Notes: generated from the letters alone by a model not told the origin. Shown: positions 1 to 6,509, numbered from the stretch's first letter. The stretch: 6,993 nt of DNA from Lachnospiraceae bacterium (GCA_014804225.1 JAAVAF010000047.1:1-6993); one strand, 5' to 3'. Numbers and translations are program-made.

Positions 1-1015
1 GCTCTATGCGGGCGGGCAGACAAAGCTTTACGAGGTAATTGAGAATAGGAAACGAACGCCGCTGCCTGTTTTAGAGGTGGGATTTCACACCAAAAAAGAG
101 TTGGATTTTACCGATACCGAAAATGCAAGTGTCAGTGATTACATATACAAAAGAGATGTTTTCGCAGTGCTTGGCAGACAGCGGATTACAAGAGAGATCG
201 TGGTAGACTGCAAAAGACGAGGACATTACGCAGTAAGTGACGCCGATCTCACGACACACACGCTTTTATACAAAAAAAGCTACAGTGTCGGAATTGAAAC
301 AGACGCGTCGATTTATGTCTATGCAAAAATGACAGATGTGTCAGAAATTATGACCGTTTGCGAGCGGATGCTCGGCACGCTGCAAGGCGCAAAAAGGCGG
401 TATGAAGATCCGTTTGCCTTCCGTACAATCCGCGGTTATACGACAGACGATCCGATGAAAGCGATCAATTGGAAGGCGAGTGCGAAAACGGGAGAACTTA
501 TGGTCAATACCTTTGATTCCGTGCAGTCGCAAAAGGCGATGATTTTTCTGGATGTTGCGGACACGGGGATTTTAAAACAGGAAGCGCTTGTTGAGGAGAA
601 CATTGCCGTTGCGGCAACACTTGCAAGGAAGCTGTTAAGACAGAGCATCGAAACAGGCTTTGCGTTTAACGGTGCAGATGGCGGAGAATGGATTTTGCCG
701 ACAAACAAAAAGAGTGTTTTGGTTGGACTTGAGCGCACACTTGCAGAATATGATGCTGCGAAAGGGACGACCTCATTTTTGGAACTTCTCGCAGGGAAGA
801 AAGAAATGCAGAAAAAACTGACGGACGATACGCTTTTTGTCGTGATTACAAAAAATCTTGATGAAACGCTTTGTGATATCTTAACGGAAAAAGCAAAGGA
901 TTATGCCGTTCTTGTCATTGAAACGGTTTACCGTGGGGAGCAGCAGTTTGAGAAAACAAGAGAATCGCTGTCAAACGGTATGCGTGTGCTGGTCAGGGAG
1001 GTGGAGCGCGTATGA
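1..1015 (+). CDS. DUF58 domain-containing protein (5' truncated)
   Basis: The reading frame is open from base 2 without a stop, so the gene starts before the window; a GTG at 77 is only an internal codon. The DUF58 signature lies at about nt 405-500: an FRTIRGYTTDD segment followed by INWKASAKTGEL, matching the family pattern R-x-Y-x(2)-D-D/G followed by I-x-W-x(3)-A. Downstream is a vWA-like beta strand, MIFLDVADTG (about nt 538-568), in which the metal-site DxSxS motif is not intact. DUF58 proteins usually sit in operons with a MoxR-type AAA+ ATPase and a transglutaminase/DUF4129 membrane protein and are thought to act at the cell envelope; their biochemical role is poorly defined. The missing N-terminal part would normally carry two membrane helices. 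The stop overlaps the next gene's start (ATGA), which indicates translational coupling. The family call is firm; the function is not. Confidence 0.88.
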   Translation, partial: LYAGGQTKLYEVIENRKRTPLPVLEVGFHTKKELDFTDTENASVSDYIYKRDVFAVLGRQRITREIVVDCKRRGHYAVSDADLTTHTLLYKKSYSVGIETDASIYVYAKMTDVSEIMTVCERMLGTLQGAKRRYEDPFAFRTIRGYTTDDPMKAINWKASAKTGELMVNTFDSVQSQKAMIFLDVADTGILKQEALVEENIAVAATLARKLLRQSIETGFAFNGADGGEWILPTNKKSVLVGLERTLAEYDAAKGTTSFLELLAGKKEMQKKLTDDTLFVVITKNLDETLCDILTEKAKDYAVLVIETVYRGEQQFEKTRESLSNGMRVLVREVERV

Positions 1016-2217
1016 AAATGCTGACTTATCTTCATGCCACATTGATTGCAATGCTTGTGCTACCGCTTTTATATGCGCTTGCAGAGTTTCGGGACGCGGA
1101 CGGCGAAGGAATGCTTTATTTGAAATGTGTACTGATTTTTATTCCAATTGTGGTAACGGAAATCGCAGTGCGCCGCCTGAAAAATTTAGGGATTTATGTG
1201 CTTTCCTGTCTTGCGGTGACTGTGGCAGTATGGGGCGTGATAAGGCTGTTTTTTAGCGGCAGCGGAACACTTTACCCGATTGTGATGACAGCAGAGAGCC
1301 TGTTTGTTGCATTGTTTCGCTTTCAGGAGCGTTTAAGGCTCGCAAGACAGGAAAAAGAGGATGATCTTTATACGGCGCCTGCAGTCAGTTTGATCAATCA
1401 GCCGTCGTTGGGATTTTTATGGTACTTTGCAGTGATGTACATGATTGGAATTATTTTTAATTCCAAGGCACTCTGCGATATCGCACTTTGGAATGCTGCA
1501 ATTTACTTTTTTATCGCACTTGCATATACCTATATCACAGCTACAAATCATTATCTTGATTTAAACAAGTGGACAAAAAGCATTCCGCGAAAAAGGCTCT
1601 ATGCAATTAGCGCGGCGATGGTGGGGCTTTTCGCAATGCTTGTATTGATCGCGATGCTGCCTTCGTTTTTACTTGCGGGACAGCGGCGTTATACCGATAT
1701 CCGGACGTGGTCTGACAATATGGAGTTTGTGGAATATCAGCCAATGGGTTTACCACAGACCGGCGGGGACGGCTATACAGGTGATGATTGGATTATGATG
1801 CTAAATGACGGGGAAGCGCCTCCGGAGCCTTCTAAGATTTGGACATATCTTGGCTGGATTGCGATAGCGGCAAGTATTATGTTTATGGCATACTGGGCGA
1901 TAAAAATGCTGCATCAGGTTTTTGGGGAATTTCGGGACAGTTATGATGAAAATGGTGACAAGGTAGAAGAACTGGACGATGAGCCATTGCAAAAGGAGGA
2001 GCGGATTGGCTTAAGAAGCAGTATGAAGGCTGACAGTGAGGCGGAGCGTATCAGGCGCACATATCGGAGGACAATTAGAAAGCACAGAAAAGAAATTCCC
2101 GCGCCGTATGAGTCGCCATCGGAGCTTGAGAAAAACGCGGGACTTTTTGAGGACGAGGATATGAAGCTGCTTCATGTACAGTATGAGAATGTGCGGTATG
2201 GACAAGATGGTGTGTGA
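1012..2217 (+). CDS. Multi-pass membrane protein with DUF4129-like C-terminal tail
   Basis: This 401-residue protein starts at an ATG overlapping the DUF58 stop by 4 bp, with an AGGGAGG ribosome binding site 10 nt upstream. Hydrophobic segments fall at about residues 5-24, 36-54, 59-82, 86-103, 133-150, 156-176 and 196-222, giving a membrane-embedded N-terminal half. A probably extracytoplasmic stretch (223-282) comes next, then a last helix at 283-301. The cytoplasmic tail is first acidic (about 315-330) and then basic, with RIRRTYRRTIRKHRK near 349-363, followed by PAPYESPSELEK. This helical tail resembles the DUF4129 domain at the end of TgpA-like transglutaminase proteins. No transglutaminase Cys-His-Asp core is present: the extracytoplasmic loop is only about 60 residues and has no Cys. 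Its position after DUF58 supports membership of the MoxR/DUF58/TgpA-type operon. The substrate is unknown, and the DUF4129 assignment is by resemblance only. Confidence 0.75.
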   Translation: MKMLTYLHATLIAMLVLPLLYALAEFRDADGEGMLYLKCVLIFIPIVVTEIAVRRLKNLGIYVLSCLAVTVAVWGVIRLFFSGSGTLYPIVMTAESLFVALFRFQERLRLARQEKEDDLYTAPAVSLINQPSLGFLWYFAVMYMIGIIFNSKALCDIALWNAAIYFFIALAYTYITATNHYLDLNKWTKSIPRKRLYAISAAMVGLFAMLVLIAMLPSFLLAGQRRYTDIRTWSDNMEFVEYQPMGLPQTGGDGYTGDDWIMMLNDGEAPPEPSKIWTYLGWIAIAASIMFMAYWAIKMLHQVFGEFRDSYDENGDKVEELDDEPLQKEERIGLRSSMKADSEAERIRRTYRRTIRKHRKEIPAPYESPSELEKNAGLFEDEDMKLLHVQYENVRYGQDGV

Positions 2218-2222
2218 GAGGA

Positions 2223-2263
2223 AAAAATGCTTCTGAAATGAATGTTTCAGGGGCATTTTTCTT
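2223..2263 (+). terminator. Intrinsic terminator of the DUF58/membrane-protein operon
   Basis: A 16-bp stem pairs 2223-2238 with 2245-2260 around a 6-nt loop (2239-2244). All positions pair if two G-T wobbles at 2231-2232 are allowed. The right arm ends in five T and is followed by CTT. It begins 5 nt after the stop codon of the upstream gene and fits a Rho-independent terminator. Confidence 0.88.
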
Positions 2264-2315
2264 ATACTATAAAATGACATAACATATTTGTTTATAGAAA
2301 AAAAATAAAAAAATG

Positions 2316-2342
2316 TTAGCACTCACACTTGACGAGTGCTAA
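2316..2342 (+). promoter_or_regulatory. CIRCE operator (HrcA binding site)
   Basis: The sequence reads TTAGCACTC, then 9 bases, then GAGTGCTAA, an exact match to the CIRCE consensus. CIRCE is the operator of the heat-shock repressor HrcA, best known upstream of groESL and hrcA-grpE-dnaK. Here the right arm overlaps the -35 hexamer of the hsp20 promoter, so HrcA binding should block RNA polymerase. HrcA itself is not encoded in the window. Confidence 0.97.
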
Positions 2343-2357
2343 CACATATGTTATATT
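2329..2357 (+). promoter_or_regulatory. SigA-type promoter of hsp20
   Basis: The -35 TTGACG (2329-2334) and the -10 TATATT (2352-2357) are separated by exactly 17 bp, and each differs from the vegetative consensus at one position. A-rich tracts at 2297-2313 could act as an UP element. Transcription would start near 2364, giving a leader of about 105 nt. The -35 lies inside the CIRCE, consistent with repression at normal temperature. Confidence 0.88.
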
Positions 2358-2363
2358 ACAACT

Positions 2364-2469
2364 AGAACAAGGGGAACGATAACATTCAAATCCTTGGTTT
2401 GGGTAACGACACTTCAGAAATTTCTGATTGTGCTAAAATATTTTTCAATTTTGAAAGGAGACATGACTT
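2364..2469 (+). promoter_or_regulatory. Long, possibly structured 5' leader of hsp20
   Basis: This leader is longer than translation needs. CAAGG at 2368-2372 can pair with CCTTG at 2392-2396, extendable with a bulge. TCCTT at 2391-2395 can alternatively pair with AAGGA (2455-2459) of the ribosome binding site AAAGGAG (2454-2460). Between them lies a perfect 14-bp palindrome, TCAGAAATTTCTGA (2414-2427). The pairings are visible; a thermosensor or regulatory function is inference and the individual helices are short. The ribosome binding site stands 9 nt before the ATG at 2470. Confidence 0.35.
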
Positions 2470-2913
2470 ATGATGATGCCTAGTATTTTTAGAGGAAACT
2501 TATTTGACAGCTTTATGGAGGACTTTGCATTCCCAGACATTGACAGCGTTTTATACGGAAAAAATGCAAAGAACATGATGAAAACAGACGTCAAGGAAAC
2601 GGATAACGGTTATGAGGTAGACATTGACCTGCCCGGTTTCCAAAAGGACGAGATTAAGATGCAGCTGGATAACGGTTATCTGACCATTAGCGCGGCGAAA
2701 AGCTTCAACAACGACGAGAAAAATGAGAACGGCAAATATGTCAGACGAGAGCGCTACGCTGGTAGTATGAGCCGCAGCTATTATGTAGGAGCGCACGTGA
2801 CAGAAACGGACGTTCATCCGCGGTACGAGAACGGCATCCTGACGTTCCAGATTCCGAAAGAAGAGAAAAAGGTTGTGGAAGAAAAGAACCATTATATCGC
2901 AATTGAGGGATAA
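2470..2913 (+). CDS. hsp20: Small heat-shock protein, Hsp20/alpha-crystallin family
   Basis: This 147-residue, ATP-independent holdase chaperone is of normal length for bacterial Hsp20. It would form cytoplasmic oligomers that hold unfolding proteins for refolding by DnaK/ClpB. The N-terminal arm MMMPSIFRGNLFDSFMEDF is typical of clostridial family members. The alpha-crystallin domain runs from about residue 37 (MKTDVKETDNGYEVDIDLPGF) to about 131 and ends in the family motif NGILTFQIPK (about 120-130). The C-terminal I-x-I motif, which docks neighbouring subunits, is IAI at 143-145. The gene starts with three ATG codons in a row; 2470 is chosen because AAAGGAG lies 9 nt upstream. It is monocistronic, bounded by terminators, and has its own CIRCE-controlled promoter. 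The identification is secure. Confidence 0.96.
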   Translation: MMMPSIFRGNLFDSFMEDFAFPDIDSVLYGKNAKNMMKTDVKETDNGYEVDIDLPGFQKDEIKMQLDNGYLTISAAKSFNNDEKNENGKYVRRERYAGSMSRSYYVGAHVTETDVHPRYENGILTFQIPKEEKKVVEEKNHYIAIEG

Positions 2914-2916
2914 CCC

Positions 2917-2955
2917 AAATCCCCTATAGGCAATAATACCTGTAGGGGATTTTAT
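2917..2955 (+). terminator. Terminator between convergent hsp20 and chemoreceptor genes
   Basis: A 14-bp stem (2917-2930 with 2939-2952, one G-T wobble at 2927/2942) surrounds an 8-nt loop. On the plus strand it ends in TTTTATTTATT and starts 4 nt after the hsp20 stop. The same stem lies about 20 nt beyond the chemoreceptor stop on the minus strand, but there the T tail is only three bases before GGG, so it may work less well in that direction. Confidence 0.85.
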
Positions 2956-2973
2956 TTATTCATTTATATTAAT

Positions 2974-5007
2974 TTAATGCTTCAACTCAAATTTCTGCAC
3001 CATATTATTTAATGTATGCGCATGTGCTGCAAGCTCTTCCGATGTTGCAGATGTTTCCTCGGATACGGCGGAATTGTCTTGAATTGCACGTGCGATTTCA
3101 TCGATGCCTACCCGAAGCTGTTCCATGCTTTCTGCCTGAACGGCTGCGTTCTCAGCAGTTCTCTTACTCATCTCGGTTACGCGGTTCACTGCACCTACTG
3201 ACTCTTTCAGCGAGCTCATAGTGCTTTCAGCAATCGTGTTTCCTTTGTTGATCTCCTCCATGGAAACTTCAATCAGCTCTCTTGTTGTACTTGCCGCTTT
3301 CGAGCTTTCTGATGCAAGTTTTCCAATCTCGTCAGCTACAACTGCAAAGCCTTTTCCGGCCTCACCTGCACGAGCGGCTTCGATAGAAGCGTTCAGTGAC
3401 AGGAGATTGGTCTGTTCTGCAATCTCTTCAATGGTCTCGATAATTCCGACAACCTGTTGTGAAGTCTGGCGTATCTCCTCCATTGCGTTCATCATCATTG
3501 TCATCTTTTCCTGATTCTGTTCAATCATTGTGGCAACCTGATGTGTTGCCTTTGCTGACTCCTCCGCATCTTGATGACTCTTCTCAACATGGTCTGCAAC
3601 AGTGTTTGTGGTTGCAGCAATCTGCTGTACCGATGCAGCCTGAAGCTCTGCGCCCTCCGCAATCATCTGAGAAGCGGACGCAAGTTCCGATGCACCTACG
3701 GATACACGTTCCGAAGTATCGGAAATGCCTTGCATAACTTCATTCATGGAATCGGAGATATTAATCAAAGCATCTTTAATTTTCTGGAATTCACCAACAT
3801 AATCATTTTTCAGTTCGATGCTTAACTTTCCGTCAGCAATCCTTGCAAGTACTTCAGCAGTTTCGTCAATATATACAATGTATTCTTTCAGGCGGCTTAC
3901 CGTTTTTCCAATAGACTCGCCAAGCTCTCCGATTTCATCCTCCGATTCAATATGAAGGTGAACATCCAAATCTCCGGCAGCAAGCTGCTGTGCAATAAGA
4001 TTCAGCTCCAAAATCGGTTTTGTCAATGTTGCGGCGCTTCTCTTGATACTGACTGCGATGAGGAGAATGCCTACAATAAAAATGAAAATCAAGGCGACCA
4101 TCATCCCGATCAGCAGTGAATAATATTCCAACATGGGCATATTGCTTAAAATAATATAACCGGTATTGCCGGCGGCCTTTACGGCACCATATTTCGGAAC
4201 GCCGCCTACCGTATATTTTAAAAACGTTTCGTTACCGGACAGGACAGCATCTTTTACATTCTGCGATGTGTTGATGTCAGCAATATTTTTCTGGATAATA
4301 TCACTTTGCGGATGATAGAGGAAGGTACCGCTTTCGGATAACAGCAGAACATAACCGCCTTTACCAATCTTGTATGTACTCATAACATTTGTCATTTGTT
4401 CTAATGAAATATCCATTCCCGCAGCGCCCAGAACAGTGCCCGATGCATCAATGACGGGAGATACAGCGCTTAAGATCATCTTTCCGCTGGCAGAGTCAAC
4501 ATAAGGCTCCGTCAAAATGGTTTCCCTTGTTTCCACACATTTGTACCATTCGCGTGTGGTGACATCCCAACCTTCTCCGGTTGTAAATCCGTCTGACTGT
4601 GTGAGCACGCTTGCGTCGATATCTGCAATCCAGACCGACATCACATTTTCCGAATCGGTGTTTGTGATACTTAAAAGATTTTCACGGACTGTGTCTATTT
4701 TTTCCGCCTTTAAAATATCGTCGCCTGCTTTTGTCTCGGACAGTACATGGATAATTTCGGGATTAACAGATACATCTTCAACCTCTTTAATGTAACCCTC
4801 CAGAAATCCGGTTAATTGATTTGCAGCTGCTTCTGACTGCAGTGTCAGTTGTGTCTGCTTCGATGTGACAACCAGCCAGCCGACCATACAGAGCGCGACG
4901 ACTGCTACAATGACGAATACAATAAGAACGCTTTTACCGATTTGCCGCAAAATTTCATCGGCAATTCGTTTTTTCGAAGTTTTTGGTTCCATTGTTTGTT
5001 GGCTCAT
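2974..5007 (-). CDS. Methyl-accepting chemotaxis protein with double-Cache sensor
   Basis: This 677-residue transmembrane chemoreceptor would pass ligand signals through CheW/CheA to the flagellar motor. A short cytoplasmic N-terminus precedes TM1 at about 26-48. A dCache_1 sensor follows (about 50-292), then TM2 at about 297-320 and HAMP at about 321-373. A second HAMP-like unit lies at about 375-430 (ARIADGKLSIEL then GEF). The signalling coiled coil occupies about 435-677. Its hairpin tip is unmistakable at 528-565 (EIAEQTNLLSLNASIEAARAGE, GKGFAVVADEIGKLA). The sensor has R152, W154, Y155, Y169, D171 and D199 in an arrangement like the amino-acid-binding dCache motif, with W147 where Tyr is usual. 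No NWETF-type CheR/CheB pentapeptide is visible; the C-terminus is KFELKH. The ATG at 5007 has AGGAGG 8 nt upstream. It stands alone, like many clostridial chemoreceptors. The ligand assignment is inference. Confidence 0.95.
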   Translation of the reverse strand: MSQQTMEPKTSKKRIADEILRQIGKSVLIVFVIVAVVALCMVGWLVVTSKQTQLTLQSEAAANQLTGFLEGYIKEVEDVSVNPEIIHVLSETKAGDDILKAEKIDTVRENLLSITNTDSENVMSVWIADIDASVLTQSDGFTTGEGWDVTTREWYKCVETRETILTEPYVDSASGKMILSAVSPVIDASGTVLGAAGMDISLEQMTNVMSTYKIGKGGYVLLLSESGTFLYHPQSDIIQKNIADINTSQNVKDAVLSGNETFLKYTVGGVPKYGAVKAAGNTGYIILSNMPMLEYYSLLIGMMVALIFIFIVGILLIAVSIKRSAATLTKPILELNLIAQQLAAGDLDVHLHIESEDEIGELGESIGKTVSRLKEYIVYIDETAEVLARIADGKLSIELKNDYVGEFQKIKDALINISDSMNEVMQGISDTSERVSVGASELASASQMIAEGAELQAASVQQIAATTNTVADHVEKSHQDAEESAKATHQVATMIEQNQEKMTMMMNAMEEIRQTSQQVVGIIETIEEIAEQTNLLSLNASIEAARAGEAGKGFAVVADEIGKLASESSKAASTTRELIEVSMEEINKGNTIAESTMSSLKESVGAVNRVTEMSKRTAENAAVQAESMEQLRVGIDEIARAIQDNSAVSEETSATSEELAAHAHTLNNMVQKFELKH

Positions 5008-5134
5008 GATAAATTCCTCCTAAAATTACTTATTCCCGCGAAAAATGGGCCAAGTAGACGCGCTTTCGTGAATATTTGGCAAATAATGCCGCGAGGGCCC
5101 AATATTCCGCAGAATGCTGTGGGTATTTGACTAT
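5008..5134 (-). promoter_or_regulatory. Chemoreceptor leader with terminator-like fold
   Basis: Read on the minus strand, TGGGCC (5101-5096) can pair with GGCCCA (5051-5046), directly followed by TTTTT (5045-5041). Within it lies a small hairpin, GGCA-TTATT-TGCC (5090-5078). Two pairings compete with the terminator-like stem: CCC-T-CGCG (5097-5090) with CGCGGG (5040-5035), and CGAAA (5068-5064) with TTTCG (5043-5039). This layout resembles an attenuator or riboswitch expression platform. I could not match it to the c-di-GMP-I (GEMM) consensus, which is known upstream of clostridial chemoreceptors, or to another class. The ribosome binding site AGGAGG is at 5021-5016. Confidence 0.35.
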
Positions 5135-5140
5135 AATTTC

Positions 5141-5169
5141 ATTGTATACCTATATTGCTGACAATACAA
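5141..5169 (-). promoter_or_regulatory. Possible promoter of the chemoreceptor gene
   Basis: On the minus strand TTGTAT (5169-5164) and TACAAT (5146-5141) are 17 bp apart. The -10 matches the SigA consensus at 5 of 6 positions but the -35 is poor. A start near 5134 would give a leader of about 127 nt. A SigD-like alternative (TCAAA, 15 bp, GCGGAATA, within about 5130-5103) is visible but matches the motility sigma consensus only partly. I cannot choose between them. Confidence 0.3.
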
Positions 5170-5294
5170 GGAAGGAATTTATTTTTACTTAATTTTTTTT
5201 AATAATATTTTAATTTTTCGTCATTTTGCATAATGGAAATATTATTTTTTGACGACACATCCAAAAATAAATTCTGTAAACTACTTGCGTAAAC

Positions 5295-5322
5295 TTAAAA
5301 ATTGCTTTAAGATAGATATGAT
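5295..5322 (+). promoter_or_regulatory. Possible promoter of the rep-ABC pair
   Basis: TTAAAA (5295-5300) and TATGAT (5317-5322) are spaced 16 bp apart, matching SigA consensus at 4 and 5 of 6 positions. TTGCGT (5285-5290) with TAAGAT 17 bp later is a weaker alternative. The second GTAAACT repeat ends in the -35 region, which would suit autoregulation. The choice is tentative. Confidence 0.35.
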
Positions 5323-5414
5323 AAGGGAGTACGATTTTTTATACCTTGAATTATTTGGTGGGAATGTACCAATAAAAGAGGAAGGGCAAAAGCCGGAATG
5401 GAGGAGAAATCGGA

Positions 5415-6509
5415 ATGAATCGCAAACCGAAAAAAGGCGGTGCGGAGGTGGCTTTCAGACCAAAGACCATCATTGAAGCGCGATATGATTTGGACAGAAG
5501 GCAGAATGATATTTTGGATATCTTGTTGGGAATTGTAGGTGAGGGTGACGACACAGAGGAAAATACGCGATATGAGATTAATATCTCTGATGTGAAACAC
5601 CTTTATAATCTTCAGGACGAATCGAATGCTTATTCTTACCTGCAAAAAGCCGTGAAAAAATTTGAAGGTCTTGGTTTTCGTCTGAAGGAAGATGAGGGCA
5701 CGGACATCTATTATCCGTGGTTTAGTAAGATCAAATATCAAAAAAAGCGCGGTGATGAGGGGAAAAGCAAGATTGTGCTTGACTTGCACCCTGAAGTAAA
5801 GCAGATGATTATGGAGGCAAAACAGGGGGCGTATTACCGCATTGAGTATCCGCTTAATTTGACAAAGAAGTATTCAAAGCGGCTTTATTATCTTCTGAAG
5901 GAACATGAAACGTTTAATAACGGTGTTTATCAGGTTACGTTTGAAGAGCTTCGAAAAATGATGAAGATTCCGGAGTCTTATGCGAATGGAAACGTAAAAC
6001 GTGAAATCCTTGAGAAACCGCATGATGAGATTAATGCGAACACGGATATTTCATTTGAATATGAGCTGATACAGGAAAAGCTTCCGAGCGGACAAATGGG
6101 GCTTGGCGCGGTACGGTTTAAGATTAAGCGTGTGAAGAAAAATCGTACTGTGGTGGAAATTATGGAGGATATGGACAAGAACGGCGGCGTGATCATTGCG
6201 ACGGACGAGGAGCAGGAGGTTATTGACGTGTTTGGCTGTACGCTCAAGGAGGCGAAGGACATTCTTCGCACGGCGAATGCAAATCATCGCACACGCGAAC
6301 AAATGTTTGAAATTCTGACACGCACGCTTCGGCAGCCTTCCGTTGAAAACAAGGTAGGTTATGTGCTTGCTATTTTGAAAAACGGATATAATGAGCCGAC
6401 TATACTAAATGGTGGAAGAGTCAGAGCAGGGTGGAATAACAGCGATTTGAGCAGTTATCGGCAAGTCAATATGGCAGATATTGAGAGGCAGATTTTGGCA
6501 AATGTATAG
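5415..6509 (+). CDS. Rep_3/RepB-type replication initiator homologue
   Basis: This 364-residue protein starts at the ATG 8 nt after GGAGGAG (5400-5406). It has the tandem winged-helix layout of Rep_3 family plasmid initiators such as RepE and pPS10 RepA. The first winged helix spans about 17-140 (YDLDRRQNDILDILLGIV, then DESNAYSYLQKAVKKFEGLGF). The second spans about 145-242, with YPLNLTKKYSKRLYYLLKEH at its start, the FEELRKMMKIPESY recognition region, and a strand FKIKRVKKNRT. Such proteins bind iterons at their origin and often repress their own gene. About 120 residues follow the second winged helix (245-364), including ENKVGYVLAILKNGYNEP, reminiscent of the Y-x(3)-I-L element of DnaD-like helicase-loader domains; this resemblance is weak. 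No iterons, parAB or mobilisation genes are visible. It could be a real initiator of a secondary replicon, a remnant of an integrated plasmid, or a domesticated regulator. Only 26 bp separate it from the ABC gene, so co-transcription is likely. Confidence 0.82.
   Translation: MNRKPKKGGAEVAFRPKTIIEARYDLDRRQNDILDILLGIVGEGDDTEENTRYEINISDVKHLYNLQDESNAYSYLQKAVKKFEGLGFRLKEDEGTDIYYPWFSKIKYQKKRGDEGKSKIVLDLHPEVKQMIMEAKQGAYYRIEYPLNLTKKYSKRLYYLLKEHETFNNGVYQVTFEELRKMMKIPESYANGNVKREILEKPHDEINANTDISFEYELIQEKLPSGQMGLGAVRFKIKRVKKNRTVVEIMEDMDKNGGVIIATDEEQEVIDVFGCTLKEAKDILRTANANHRTREQMFEILTRTLRQPSVENKVGYVLAILKNGYNEPTILNGGRVRAGWNNSDLSSYRQVNMADIERQILANV

Larger units (their letters stand above)
5135..5414. other. 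AT-rich divergent intergenic region with inverted repeats
   Basis: About 280 bp between the divergent chemoreceptor and rep genes contain no convincing gene. The tract 5177-5250 is very AT-rich. A perfect 10-bp inverted repeat, AATAATATTT (5201-5210) and AAATATTATT (5237-5246), is interleaved with a second pair, TCGTCA (5218-5223) and TGACGA (5250-5255). GTAAACT occurs twice, at 5276-5282 and 5289-5295. These could be operator or degenerate origin elements. No run of iterons of 17-22 bp is present. Confidence 0.5.

Noticed and set aside
903..1256. 117-codon open frame across the DUF58/membrane-protein junction
   Set aside because: It overlaps both recognised genes in another frame and gives a Cys/Arg-rich sequence without any recognisable fold.
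2011..2322. Minus-strand open frame of 103 codons over the end of the membrane-protein gene
   Set aside because: It is antisense to a recognised gene and crosses its terminator; the sequence resembles no protein family.
3012..4795. Several plus-strand open frames inside the chemoreceptor region
   Set aside because: All lie antisense to the well-supported chemoreceptor gene and are shadows of its codon pattern.
5008..5134. c-di-GMP-I (GEMM) riboswitch upstream of the chemoreceptor
   Set aside because: The conserved core segments of that class (such as GGCAAACC and GGGACGCAAAG) are not present on the minus strand, so only an unclassified structured leader is reported.
5135..5414. Iteron-type replication origin next to rep
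   Set aside because: No tandem series of 17-22 bp repeats exists; only two 7-bp copies and short inverted repeats, which could be chance in AT-rich DNA.
5249..5476. Small open frame of 75 codons beginning with TTG before rep
   Set aside because: It has no ribosome binding site at its start, overlaps rep out of frame, and has a low-complexity charged sequence; the rep start with GGAGGAG is clearly better.
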